Assembly: GCF_010119225.1 (NCBI RefSeq)
Contig: NZ_WNKF01000002.1
Location: 496,001 to 560,000 of the forward strand
Direction: 5' to 3'
Origin: Cyclobacterium roseum
GTDB taxonomy: Bacteria; Bacteroidota; Bacteroidia; Cytophagales; Cyclobacteriaceae
DNA: 64,000 nt
Each line of letters opens with the position of its first letter. The first letter of the stretch is position 1. Positions 54,601 through 62,205 of this stretch are shown here, piece by piece. Below the pieces are notes generated by a model. The model saw nothing but the letters and a program-made list of their open reading frames with translations, had not been told where the DNA came from and did not search any database. A program made the translations under genes and the position numbers.

Positions 54601-54850
54601 CCGCAGACCGATAGCCTACGAAAGAAAATACCAAAACACTTTCGCTACTGGGAACATCTAAGGAAAAATTCCCATCTAAATCTGTTGCCGTGCCGGTAGA
54701 GGTACCTTTTACCAACACCGTAACACCCGGTAATCCGTCACCGAACTCATCATAAACGAATCCGGAGACGCTTTGCTGCGCCAGCACAGCGGAGCTGACC
54801 AGACAGGTAAGCAAGAGTATCAAACTTACCTTTTTGTAAAATTTAAACAT
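51605..54850 (-). CDS. susC-like: SusC/RagA family TonB-dependent outer-membrane transporter
   Basis: The 1081-residue protein starts with a signal peptide (to VLAQQ), a carboxypeptidase-regulatory-like domain (about 23-100; VSGFVYDEFGDGLPGVTV), the SusC motif LSELVVTGY, a plug domain (about 115-235; LQGRIAGVNV, IRGFGAFGGNEPLYIVDG) and a large TonB-dependent barrel ending in FGVNLSF. The ATG at 54850 opens at the signal peptide; a reading from 54910 adds unrelated residues. It imports a large ligand handed over by SusD using TonB energy. It is the first gene of a three-gene operon with an unusually long leader. Confidence 0.96.
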   Translation of the reverse strand: MFKFYKKVSLILLLTCLVSSAVLAQQSVSGFVYDEFGDGLPGVTVLVKGTSTGTATDLDGNFSLDVPSSESVLVFSFVGYRSAEQVVGNRSEITITMDPDEQTLSELVVTGYTIDQRRETTGAISIVDPKDLTVVPTGNVEQTLQGRIAGVNVVTNGQPGTTSQVRIRGFGAFGGNEPLYIVDGLPVGSTDFLNPDDIESTTVLKDAAAASIYGARAANGVIIYTTKRGKKGAQKLRVDYNGMYGFTDPGPGFDMMNPQDFAEYTWLAETNTAAIQEREPNYDHPQFGSGPSPVIPYYINVGGASGVAGPLSAEEIEEQRALYNIDPRQGAIHQLVRSNPEGTDWYAAITRRAPIHRHSLGFYGGGEGSRFYIGLGIQEQAGIMTGNNFKRYSLRANTEFDVTPKLRIGQNFQATYRQVLGQSGGAGGQGVASGENDFNLSYRMPTIIPIRDEFGGYAGTAARGFNNPRNPVANREGLLNNRSFNAEAFGNVYLEYDILEDLTFRSSLGGRYNNYYYWNYNRLQYENSENNSAFGYSEGSGFNLSWTFTNTMTYKKTFGLHNIDLIAGQEALNTGVGRFNNMVGQNPFSEDINFVNMSNVPVNTRQVNSGLFNGVNFLSYFGRANYIYNDKYIVSAVLRRDGSSRFGANTRFGVFPAFSAAWRISAEPFMAGATWMDDVKIRGGWGQMGNSNNVDPDNQFSLFGGNIGASSYDITGSSSSATIGFRRSRLGNPNARWETAVTQNIGFDGTFFGGKLDVIADAWQKDTRDLLFRVPVPLTAGFNATPPLVNIGEMLNKGIDFQVMTRGTLSGDLTYEWVVNGGFLHNEIKSLAGDLQFITDVNPGYRGIFPIRNQVGRPLSAFFGYEVEGLFRDSGDVEGHANQEGAAPGRFKFRDLNGDGEIDADDRTYLGSPVPKFTGGTNFTIGYKNFDLSAYFYTSIGNKIWNQSRWFTDFYQTFEGAGISNRLKDSWTPDNLDAEIPVVEKTANFSTSNNGSSFYVEDGSYLRLQNLTIGYTMPAPLLERLNMERLRVFASANNLFTLTGYSGLDPMVGGNADLTFGIDVGNYPLTRGYTFGVNLSF

Positions 54851-54939
54851 AATTTTGGATTTAATTGAATTGTTTAGGTTATGGTTTTTATTCCAAATTT
54901 TAATAAACATCGTTCAGCAGGTTATAACTTGTCCTGCAC

Positions 54940-55066
54940 CAAAGGTCGGGATAACCTGTCCCGATCCTAAATCGGGAGAATCTCGCATGTTTTCCCCGAT
55001 AGCTATCGGGGCATCCCGCTGTGTGTCGATTGCGTCATGCCTGTCTGCCTCAAGTAGGCTCGAATT
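54940..55066 (-). repeat. Interspersed intergenic repeat, family A, copy 3
   Basis: On the minus strand the block reads CGAGCCTACTTGAGG, ACAGGCATGACG, ATCGACACACAG, GGGATGCCCCGATAGC, ATGCGAGATTCTCCCG and ATCGGGACAGG. It shares its first half with copy 2 and its second half with copy 1, which defines a unit of about 125 bases. Confidence 0.7.
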
Positions 55067-55336
55067 CGTTTAAATCAAAACATGTGCATCTAAATAACCA
55101 ACACATAACAACTCCAAGGCCCTAAACAAGGGTCTATATTAAGTTAATAACGTTGTTGGATGGTCTTTTAAAAATCCCGTAAGGGGAAGTCAGAAACTAT
55201 GAAAAAGATTTCTTCAAAATGTACTTGTATTTTTGCATAATGTTTAGGTTATAGGTTTTGTTAATTTTACCAATGCCAACTGACTAAATCCCAGTTGCAT
55301 TGATTAACTTTCTCTTTACTTATTCTTAAAGATTTT

Positions 55337-55370
55337 GAAATATAGAAAATATTTTACGTAAAAAACAAAA
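55337..55370 (-). promoter_or_regulatory. Candidate promoter of the susC operon
   Basis: On the minus strand TTTTTG is followed after 21 bases by TATATTTC, one mismatch from TAnnTTTG. It lies about 490 bases before the susC ATG. Confidence 0.35.
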
Positions 55371-55614
55371 ATACCTGCCAAAAATTTATGCCGCCAAAAT
55401 TGATTTCAATCCACTTATCCAGCTAAATCAGTATTAAATATAAAAAAATATAATTTTCCCTATCTTTTAATTTATCAAATCAATTCTAACCAAAAATTTG
55501 AAGAATTTTATTTCTTATAAATTCTGCCAAACTTCATTTTATAATTGTATTTTGAAGAAGTTTTGGTGATAGGTATAAGTTCTCTCATGTTACATATTTT
55601 AATGATTGATTCTG

Positions 55615-56523
55615 ATGCATGCACTGCTTTCCTTCCTGAAATATTGTCTTAATGGGACCGCCCTGGCCTTGGCTTTCCTTACTTTTATGCTTGGGGCTCA
55701 GGACCTGCATGCCCAATCGGAAGAAATCCAAAGGCTGTGGGTGCAAACAAAGGATGGAAATGAGTATCTGGGTACTATCGTTGCGGAAGATGAGGTAAAA
55801 ATCATCCTCCGTACACAAAATCTTGGAGAAATTACCTTATTCCGGTCTGATATTGTGAGGATAAGTGGTATGGAAACAGGCAAAACGGTAAACGGAGCAT
55901 TTTGGTCTTCCAATCCCCAGGCCACGCGGTACTATTGGATTCCCAATGGATATGGACTAAAAAAGGGGGAATCCTACTATCAAAATGTGTGGATCTTTTT
56001 CAATCAGGTAGCCACCGGCATCACGGATAATTTTTCGATAGGAGGTGGCGTGGTGCCGCTATTCCTATTTGCCGGAGCACAGACCCCGGTGTGGATTACT
56101 CCTAAAGTTTCTTTTCCCGTCGTAAAAGATAAAATCAATCTGGGGGCAGGAGCTCTGGCAGGAACGATTACGGGCCTGGATGATGGAGGCTTTGGCATGC
56201 TCTATGGCCTTTCTACTTTCGGGTCCAGAGACAAGAACCTTACGGTGGGGCTGGGCTGGGCCTTTGCAGGAGGTTCCATAGCCAATGCCCCTACCCTGTC
56301 GGTAGCAGGGATGATCCGCACCGGTCCACGCGGCTATATTTTGACCGAAAACTACTTTATAGCAGCAGGAGACAAAACCATAGGGATCATATCGGCAGGA
56401 GGACGAAGAATCATCAAACGAATCGGGCTGGATTACGGATTGTTTTTGCCCCTTGCTCCGGGTTTGGATACCATCATCGCTGTTCCCTGGCTGGGACTCA
56501 CCGTACCCTTTGGTAAAAACTAA
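55615..56523 (+). CDS. Secreted or outer-membrane protein of unknown function
   Basis: A signal peptide ends near DLHAQ. Residues about 40-90 form a small beta domain (VQTKDGNEYLGTIVAEDE, LFRSDIVRISG) of the kind used for protein-protein contact. The rest is glycine-rich and strand-forming (FSIGGGVVPLFLFAGAQ, LGAGALAGTITGL) and may be a small outer-membrane barrel. ATG at 55615 is used; a TTG lies three codons before. I recognise no named family. It is divergent from susC and 97 bases before metG. Confidence 0.75.
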   Translation: MHALLSFLKYCLNGTALALAFLTFMLGAQDLHAQSEEIQRLWVQTKDGNEYLGTIVAEDEVKIILRTQNLGEITLFRSDIVRISGMETGKTVNGAFWSSNPQATRYYWIPNGYGLKKGESYYQNVWIFFNQVATGITDNFSIGGGVVPLFLFAGAQTPVWITPKVSFPVVKDKINLGAGALAGTITGLDDGGFGMLYGLSTFGSRDKNLTVGLGWAFAGGSIANAPTLSVAGMIRTGPRGYILTENYFIAAGDKTIGIISAGGRRIIKRIGLDYGLFLPLAPGLDTIIAVPWLGLTVPFGKN

Positions 56524-56582
56524 GGGATCCGATTGCCGTAACCTTAGTCCGGATTTGCGGGCCGGATTATTGTGCCGGCATG

Positions 56583-56613
56583 TTTCACTCAAAACCTAAT
56601 TTCCCTATCTTTG
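56583..56613 (+). promoter_or_regulatory. Promoter of metG, giving a very short leader
   Basis: TTTC is followed after 20 bases by TATCTTTG, an exact TAnnTTTG. The metG ATG is only 6 bases further, so the transcript would begin at or within a few bases of the start codon. Confidence 0.55.
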
Positions 56614-56619
56614 TGCGCT

Positions 56620-58680
56620 ATGAGCGAGAAAAACTTTAAGAGATATACCATTACATCTGCCCTACCCTATGCCAATGGCCCCTTGCACATCGGTCATTTG
56701 GCCGGCTGCTACATTCCTTCCGATATCTACGTTCGCTACCTCCGATTACAAAACAAAGACGTAGCCTACGTCTGCGGTTCTGACGAACATGGAGTAGCCA
56801 TCACCATTAAGGCTAAAAATGAAGGAATCAGTCCTCAGGAAGTGGTCGACCGCTACCATGGTATTATGAAGGAAAGTTTTAAAAAATTTGGAATCAGCTT
56901 CGACCATTATGCCAGGACCTCGTCTCCTGTTCACCACGAAACGGCCGGGCAACTTTTTAAAGACCTGTATGACAAAGGAGAATTTGTGGTTCAGGAAACC
57001 GAGCAATATTACGATGAAGAAGCCGGGCAGTTTCTGGCCGATCGCTACATAGAGGGCACCTGTCCGCAATGCGGCTACAGCGAAGCCTATGGAGACCAGT
57101 GCGAGAAGTGCGGCTCTTCTCTAAGCCCTACCGAACTGATTCAGCCTAAATCCAAACTTAGCGGCAATACTCCTGTGCTTAGAATGACCAAACATTGGTT
57201 TTTGGATTTGGGTAAGTATACTCCCTTCCTGAAAAAATGGATCCTGGAGGAGCATGCCAAGGATTGGAAAAACAATGTTTTGGGCCAATGTAGAAGTTGG
57301 CTGGAAGCAGGGGAAGGGCTGCAGGCCCGGTCCATGACCCGGGACATGGATTGGGGGATTCCGGTACCTTTACCGGAAGCGGAGGGCAAGGTGTTGTATG
57401 TTTGGTTTGATGCTCCCATCGGATACATTTCATCCACTAAGGAATGGGCTAAAGAAAAAGGGGTGGATTGGGAACCCTACTGGAAAGATGCGGATACCAA
57501 ATTGGTACATTTTATAGGTAAAGATAATATCGTATTCCATTGCATAACGTTTCCTGCCATTCTTAAGACGCACGGGGATTTCATTCTGCCGGATAATGTT
57601 CCTGCCAATGAATTTTTAAATCTGGAGGGTCAGAAAATTTCCACCTCCAGAAATTGGGCGGTATGGCTGCATGAGTACCTGGAAGAATTTCCTGGACAAG
57701 AGGACGTGCTTCGCTATGTCCTGACAGCCAATGCCCCGGAAACCAAGGACAATGACTTTACCTGGAAGGATTTTCAGGCGAGGAATAATAATGAACTGGT
57801 AGCCATTTATGGTAATTTTATAAATCGGGCAGTGGTGCTCACCCACAAATATTCTGACGGCAACGTACCTGCTCGCCATGATTTACAACCAATAGATCAG
57901 GAGGTGTTAGCTGTATTGAAGGAATATCCGAATAAAATTTCGAATTCACTGGAAAAATACCGGTTTAGAGAAGCGCTCGCCTATATGATGGATTTTGCGC
58001 GCACCGGAAACAAGTACCTGGCCGACACCGAACCCTGGAAAACCATTAAAGTGGATGCCGATCGGACCGGTACCATCCTGTCGGTTGCTTTAAATATAGC
58101 CGCCAATTTATCGATTATTTCGGCACCCTTTTTACCATTCACGGCCGAAAAAATCAAAAAAATGCTGGGGCTGAAGGCCTTGAATTGGTCTGATGCAGGA
58201 CACATGGATCTTTTGAAAGCGGGCGACCCCATTCAAAATCCGGAATTACTCTTTCAGAAAATCGAAGACCAGACGGTGACGGCCCAAATCAAAAAACTGG
58301 AAGATAGCAAGAAGCAAAACGAAGCAACTCCTTTTCAGGCAGATCCCGTAAAGCCACTCATTCCATTTGAGGATTTTGCCAAGCTGGATTTACGAGTGGT
58401 TACCATTTTGGAAGCCCAGAAAGTGAAAAAATCTAAAAAACTACTCCAATTGTCGGTTGATACCGGGTTGGGAAAAAAGACAGTATTGAGTGGAGTGGCA
58501 GAACAATTTACACCAGAAGAGTTGGTCGGAAAACAGGTGACCATGTTACTTAACCTCGCCCCTAAAAAAATGGCCGGAATTGATTCCGAAGGCATGATCC
58601 TGATGGCCGCCGACGATAAAGGTAATTACAGGCTTTTACGTCCCGACGAGCCGACTCCTCCCGGAGCCGCTATCAGCTAA
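56620..58680 (+). CDS. metG: Methionyl-tRNA synthetase
   Basis: The 686-residue class I enzyme has HIGH at 23-26, a zinc knuckle with C148, C151, C161 and C164, and the KMSKS-type loop KISTSR near 338. The C-terminal 110 residues are a tRNA-binding OB domain of the Trbp111 type ([14 protein letters not shown] to the end) that also mediates dimerisation. The ATG at 56620 gives the canonical [17 protein letters not shown] start; an upstream reading from 56572 would include the promoter. Confidence 0.97.
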   Translation: MSEKNFKRYTITSALPYANGPLHIGHLAGCYIPSDIYVRYLRLQNKDVAYVCGSDEHGVAITIKAKNEGISPQEVVDRYHGIMKESFKKFGISFDHYARTSSPVHHETAGQLFKDLYDKGEFVVQETEQYYDEEAGQFLADRYIEGTCPQCGYSEAYGDQCEKCGSSLSPTELIQPKSKLSGNTPVLRMTKHWFLDLGKYTPFLKKWILEEHAKDWKNNVLGQCRSWLEAGEGLQARSMTRDMDWGIPVPLPEAEGKVLYVWFDAPIGYISSTKEWAKEKGVDWEPYWKDADTKLVHFIGKDNIVFHCITFPAILKTHGDFILPDNVPANEFLNLEGQKISTSRNWAVWLHEYLEEFPGQEDVLRYVLTANAPETKDNDFTWKDFQARNNNELVAIYGNFINRAVVLTHKYSDGNVPARHDLQPIDQEVLAVLKEYPNKISNSLEKYRFREALAYMMDFARTGNKYLADTEPWKTIKVDADRTGTILSVALNIAANLSIISAPFLPFTAEKIKKMLGLKALNWSDAGHMDLLKAGDPIQNPELLFQKIEDQTVTAQIKKLEDSKKQNEATPFQADPVKPLIPFEDFAKLDLRVVTILEAQKVKKSKKLLQLSVDTGLGKKTVLSGVAEQFTPEELVGKQVTMLLNLAPKKMAGIDSEGMILMAADDKGNYRLLRPDEPTPPGAAIS

Positions 58681-58782
58681 TTCCGAGAGTTCAAGGACCT
58701 CTTTTTTTTCTTCTAATCGAAACAGGGTCAAACCATTGTCCGGCTGTAGGTGTTATATCAAGAGATTCAATAAAAATTGTTC

Positions 58783-59214
58783 ATGAAAATATCCCTTATC
58801 CCAATCCTTCTTCTGGCGTTTATGAGTACGATTGATCAGATTACCTTAGAGGATTTGCGTTGGAAAAACCGCGTTTTATTGGTATTTCCCGTTGGGGCCA
58901 ATTCCGAAAACCAATTCATACCCGAGAACGACACCTTGCAAGGCGAAATGGAGGAAAGGGATATGGTTTATTTTGTCTTTGGAGATTCGCTAAAAACCAA
59001 CAGTGAATTCTCCTTTGCCACCGAATACATCGAACAATTGAGAGCAAAACATACCTTGGGCAGCAAAAAGGACTGCTATGTCCTCATCGGAAAAGACGGA
59101 GGAACCAAACTCCGCAGAGAACAGTCCAAAATCGATTGGGAGGAGCTTTTTGGCACCATCGATGCAATGCCCATGCGTATGCGGGAAATGAACGAGAAGG
59201 ATGATTCCCATTAG
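58783..59214 (+). CDS. DUF4174 family secreted protein
   Basis: A signal peptide (MKISLIPILLLAFM) precedes a DUF4174 domain with LEDLRWKNRVLLVFPVGA, EERDMVYFVFGDS and the strongly conserved end VLIGKDGGTKLRR, IDAMPMRMREM. The domain looks thioredoxin-like but has no active-site CxxC. Function is unknown. The ATG is preferred over a TTG two codons before. It is convergent with the oxygenase gene, 13 bases apart. Confidence 0.85.
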   Translation: MKISLIPILLLAFMSTIDQITLEDLRWKNRVLLVFPVGANSENQFIPENDTLQGEMEERDMVYFVFGDSLKTNSEFSFATEYIEQLRAKHTLGSKKDCYVLIGKDGGTKLRREQSKIDWEELFGTIDAMPMRMREMNEKDDSH

Positions 59215-59227
59215 TTCACAGGTACTT

Positions 59228-59860
59228 TTAACTGTCCTTGAACCAACCCGTAATACTGATCCGCTCCTTCTTCGTAGGCAACACCTCATGAGGTATTTCC
59301 CCGCTAAGGAACGTGACCAGTCTTCCCCCAACAGGCAAAACATCGCGATACGTTTCCACTCCATTTTCTGCCGTAAAATACATTCGAAGGGCCCCTTCAT
59401 CCGATGCTTCCCACCGTTCATTCAAGTATAGAATCACGGTAACTTTCCGGTAGCTCACCGATTGGAATTGATCGAGGTGCCTGAGGTAAAAGGAACCCGG
59501 AGGATACATAGCAAAATGAGCCTCAAAAGATCGGAGCCCCAGATAACAGCGCTGGTTAATGGCAAGTCGTAAATTTTCCAAACGATCCCAGTAAGCCTGT
59601 TGTAGGGGAGTCAATTGCCCTTCATCCATCCACATCACTTTATCACTTCTGATTTCAGGTTGGATGGAAAATGATTCACCCTTTCCCACCCCGGCATGCC
59701 GAAATTGTCCATGGTACATCAAATCCTGCTGCTCCTCCAGTAATTCTTTTCTGAAATTTTCGGAAATGTATTGATCCGTTATGGACCAGCCGTTTTGATA
59801 GAGTTCCTGGGCGATCTGCTCATTAGTGCGGGAATCGGAAAGCGAGTTGTACTGCATCAT
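59228..59860 (-). CDS. 2OG-Fe(II) oxygenase (prolyl 4-hydroxylase-like)
   Basis: The 210-residue protein has the iron-binding HxD...H set: RHLDQF (about H131, D133) and IPHEVLP (H190), followed by the 2-oxoglutarate arginine in KKERISITGWF. The VSYRKVTVILYLNERW segment is typical of P4H-type folds. Such enzymes hydroxylate prolines or related residues in proteins; the target is unknown. It is a single gene. Confidence 0.88.
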   Translation of the reverse strand: MMQYNSLSDSRTNEQIAQELYQNGWSITDQYISENFRKELLEEQQDLMYHGQFRHAGVGKGESFSIQPEIRSDKVMWMDEGQLTPLQQAYWDRLENLRLAINQRCYLGLRSFEAHFAMYPPGSFYLRHLDQFQSVSYRKVTVILYLNERWEASDEGALRMYFTAENGVETYRDVLPVGGRLVTFLSGEIPHEVLPTKKERISITGWFKDS

Positions 59861-59958
59861 AGCTGCAAAATTCGAAAATATTCATGACATTTCTGGAAAA
59901 AAAAGGCTCCCTATCCAACTATTTCAGGTTTTCCAGATTGAAATTGCTATTTTAAACC

Positions 59959-59987
59959 TTGCAAATAATGAATAAGCATTAATTTTG
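59959..59987 (+). promoter_or_regulatory. Promoter of the gene at 60012
   Basis: TTG is followed after 18 bases by TAATTTTG, an exact TAnnTTTG, 24 bases before the ATG. Confidence 0.5.
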
Positions 59988-60011
59988 TGGCTTGTTTTTA
60001 AAAAAACCACC

Positions 60012-60779
60012 ATGCATTTAAAATCCGATGACATCACCCGGCTGGAAGTAGAATACCAAACCGGTGAGGTCCCTCCGCCATTTAGTCATGTCTTTAAGTT
60101 AAAATTATCCTTCGGTAAGAATTTCGTCAATACCCAATTTGATATTCAATATACGGGCAGAGAGGATATGACTCCGGAAGAAATTACAGATGAGGGATTT
60201 ACCTTTGAGGACGATTACCGGTTTACGGGTGAGATTCCCAATTTGTGGGAGCATGTATTCAAAAAATTATATGCCTCTTCCAAGTGGTCTAACCAAAAAT
60301 CCCTGGGTGAAAAAGGGGGTATCAAATTACTGGCCAAGGACATCCATGGCAAAATCACCCGCGACATTCCGCTTAATCAGGAAGAATGGTACCTCTGCTG
60401 CCAGGATTACATCCAGGCCATTTATGAGGTTAGCAAAAAAGAGGCTCCCCTATGCCTGCGTTTTAAAGAAATTGGCCCGGAAAAGGGGTTATTCGTAGAA
60501 TTATTATTCAAATTTTCGATCAGAAAGGTGGAGACTAACATAAACCAGCAAACCGGAACACTGGACTGGGAAGAAGGAAGAAAAATTGCCTCTTTGATTT
60601 TTATCCCGGACTACGATTACGATACTGCTAAAGAAGAGGAACCCGAAAATGAAGGAACCTACCTTGACTGTGGAGATGGTTACTGGCACGATTTTGATAG
60701 CGGCATCATCAATATTGATCCTGAATTTGATGCAAAAGCGCAAATTCGGGAAGAATTCAGGTCATTAGTAAAGGATTAA
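60012..60779 (+). CDS. Conserved-looking cytoplasmic protein of unknown function
   Basis: The 255-residue protein has no signal peptide or membrane segment. It is acidic and strand-rich at the N-terminus (ITRLEVEYQTGEVPPPFSH), has mixed regions (LPLRFKEIGPE-type segment near 155-165) and a very acidic C-terminal part (DYDYDTAKEEEPENEGTYLD). I recognise no family. The ATG at 60012 is preferred over a TTG at 59985, which overlaps the promoter. It is convergent with the S24 regulator gene, 16 bases apart. Confidence 0.75.
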   Translation: MHLKSDDITRLEVEYQTGEVPPPFSHVFKLKLSFGKNFVNTQFDIQYTGREDMTPEEITDEGFTFEDDYRFTGEIPNLWEHVFKKLYASSKWSNQKSLGEKGGIKLLAKDIHGKITRDIPLNQEEWYLCCQDYIQAIYEVSKKEAPLCLRFKEIGPEKGLFVELLFKFSIRKVETNINQQTGTLDWEEGRKIASLIFIPDYDYDTAKEEEPENEGTYLDCGDGYWHDFDSGIINIDPEFDAKAQIREEFRSLVKD

Positions 60780-60795
60780 TCGATGAGACACCGAA

Positions 60796-61566
60796 TCACT
60801 TCCCTGAAATTTTCCGAATATCTTCCTGTACCTCCCGGATCATTTTACCCAGATCTTCGATCGTAAGTGGTCCGGAAGAAGGATCTGGAAAATCGGCACT
60901 TACAAAGGCTTTTGCTTCCCATATTTCAAGTACCTCCTCGATGGGGATGTTGTAGGGCTTATACCGATCATTATCCGATACTACGAATAGTTTGCCTTGT
61001 TCGGTGATGTAATTAAATACCCGCTTATAGACTATTCCTTCATTTTTGGTGACCAACACATAGGTCTTCCCGTTTTTTACCTCCATCCCATGCTCCAGGT
61101 AGGATCCGATAATTAGGGTTCCTGGTGTCAAAGGAAGCATGCTGTCCCCACTTATTTCAAACGCGCGGTAGGTTTTATCTTTGGAGAGGTTTGGAAGTCT
61201 GAAATTTGGAAGGTTTTCCATGTATTCGGGATCGGCATAACCGTTTAAATAGCCGGCAGAGGCTTTCGCTCCGACCATGCTGATCCACTCTTCCTCCTGC
61301 TCGTCCAGGGTTACGGTCAGGATTTTAAGTTGATGCTGCTGTAAATACTTTCTGCCCTTACTTTCGATATCCCAAAAAAGAAGTTCGTCGATGACAATAT
61401 CAAAAACGGTAGCCATCACCTCTAGTGCCGCCAGTTTGGGATCGGATCGTCCATCTTCATAAGCTGAAATCATGCTCCGTTGGACGCCGATTTTCTCCGC
61501 CAGCTGCCCTTGCGTCATGCCTGCTTTCTTCCGTAAAAACCGTAAATTTCCGGGTAAACAATTCAT
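60796..61566 (-). CDS. XRE-family regulator with S24 (LexA-like) self-cleavage domain
   Basis: An N-terminal helix-turn-helix (LRKKAGMTQGQLAEKIGVQR, about 10-65) is followed by an S24 peptidase domain with the cleavage site A104-G105 (KASAGYLNGY), nucleophile S142 (SGDSMLP) and K181 (VYKRVF). Such repressors cut themselves when RecA is activated. A coiled C-terminal tail (about 225-256) is added beyond the usual end. Its ATG overlaps the stop of the 85-residue gene by 4 bases. No phage genes are present, so this is a chromosomal regulator. Confidence 0.93.
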   Translation of the reverse strand: MNCLPGNLRFLRKKAGMTQGQLAEKIGVQRSMISAYEDGRSDPKLAALEVMATVFDIVIDELLFWDIESKGRKYLQQHQLKILTVTLDEQEEEWISMVGAKASAGYLNGYADPEYMENLPNFRLPNLSKDKTYRAFEISGDSMLPLTPGTLIIGSYLEHGMEVKNGKTYVLVTKNEGIVYKRVFNYITEQGKLFVVSDNDRYKPYNIPIEEVLEIWEAKAFVSADFPDPSSGPLTIEDLGKMIREVQEDIRKISGK

Positions 61567-61820
61567 GCAGAATAGAGGTAAAATTGGTGGTCATCTTTCC
61601 ACTGATTTTTAAAGGTGAATCGCAGCAGGTCCATTCTTGAATCCTCCCGGCGAGCCAGACGAGCTTTTATTTCACTGCGGATCTCTTCCTCTGAGCAACC
61701 TGCCTCAATTAATAAATACCCGTAACTGGGCTTAATAGCATGTTGGATGTAAAATTTTACCTGCAGATTCCCAGAGGACAACTTTTTAGCTGTAAACTGA
61801 ATGTTTTCTGATTCTCTCAT
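61563..61820 (-). CDS. Small protein coupled to the S24 regulator, 85 residues
   Basis: The protein has strand-rich halves (NLQVKFYIQHAIKPSYGYLL, LLRFTFKNQWKDDHQFYLY) around an acidic-basic helix (SEEEIRSEIKARLARRED). No signal, membrane segment or known motif is seen. It is the first gene of the pair and ends in a 4-base overlap with the regulator. A clean promoter (61847-61877) precedes it. It may modulate the regulator, which is inference from coupling. Confidence 0.7.
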   Translation of the reverse strand: MRESENIQFTAKKLSSGNLQVKFYIQHAIKPSYGYLLIEAGCSEEEIRSEIKARLARREDSRMDLLRFTFKNQWKDDHQFYLYSA

Positions 61821-62205
61821 TATATTGTTTATTAAATCATCCTTTGTAAAAGTAAAAATGTTATTTTTATAAACAAATAAAAATTGCCTTTTTTATCATT
61901 CCTGCCCAATTAGGATGGGATGGCGGAATAGCCAAGCCGGTTAAGGTTGCTTTCAGACCGGGGAGAAAAACAGTTACGCAATTAACAAGGGAAGTCAAAA
62001 AAGCAAGTAGCACCTCCATCTCGCTTGACTAAACTACTGATAATTTATTAATAGGGTATTTTTTTACCCTGTTTGAATTTTTTTTATACACATAATAATA
62101 ACCATGGCTATTTTTTACACCTATTTTTATCCATTAAATTTTTTTTCATTCAAATTTGGGTTAAATTTATACCAAAATAATTAACCACTTTACAAGAGAG
62201 AACTT
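61821..62205. other. Divergent regulatory region with a tRNA-like relic
   Basis: This 385-base gap holds the promoter of the S24 pair and, further on, AT-rich sequence before the aminotransferase. At about 61914-62030 there is a segment with tRNA-like D-arm wording (TAGCCAAGCCGGTTAAGG), but no acceptable anticodon or T arm. Confidence 0.4.
61847..61877 (-). promoter_or_regulatory. Promoter of the S24 regulator pair
   Basis: On the minus strand TTTG is followed after exactly 19 bases by TACTTTTA, one mismatch from TAnnTTTG, 27 bases before the ATG at 61820. Confidence 0.5.

Larger units (their letters stand above)
54851..55614. other. Long intergenic leader upstream of susC
   Basis: This 764-base divergent gap holds no gene. 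It contains a family A repeat (54940-55066) between the susC start and its probable promoter (55337-55370), so the repeat would be transcribed in the 5' untranslated leader of about 480 bases. The part beyond 55200 is very AT-rich. Confidence 0.55.

Noticed and set aside
61914-62030. tRNA-like segment (TAGCCAAGCCGGTTAAGG and possible acceptor pairing)
   Set aside because: The D-arm wording looks right, but no anticodon stem, T arm (no GTTC) or CCA-compatible end of correct length can be folded. At most a relic.
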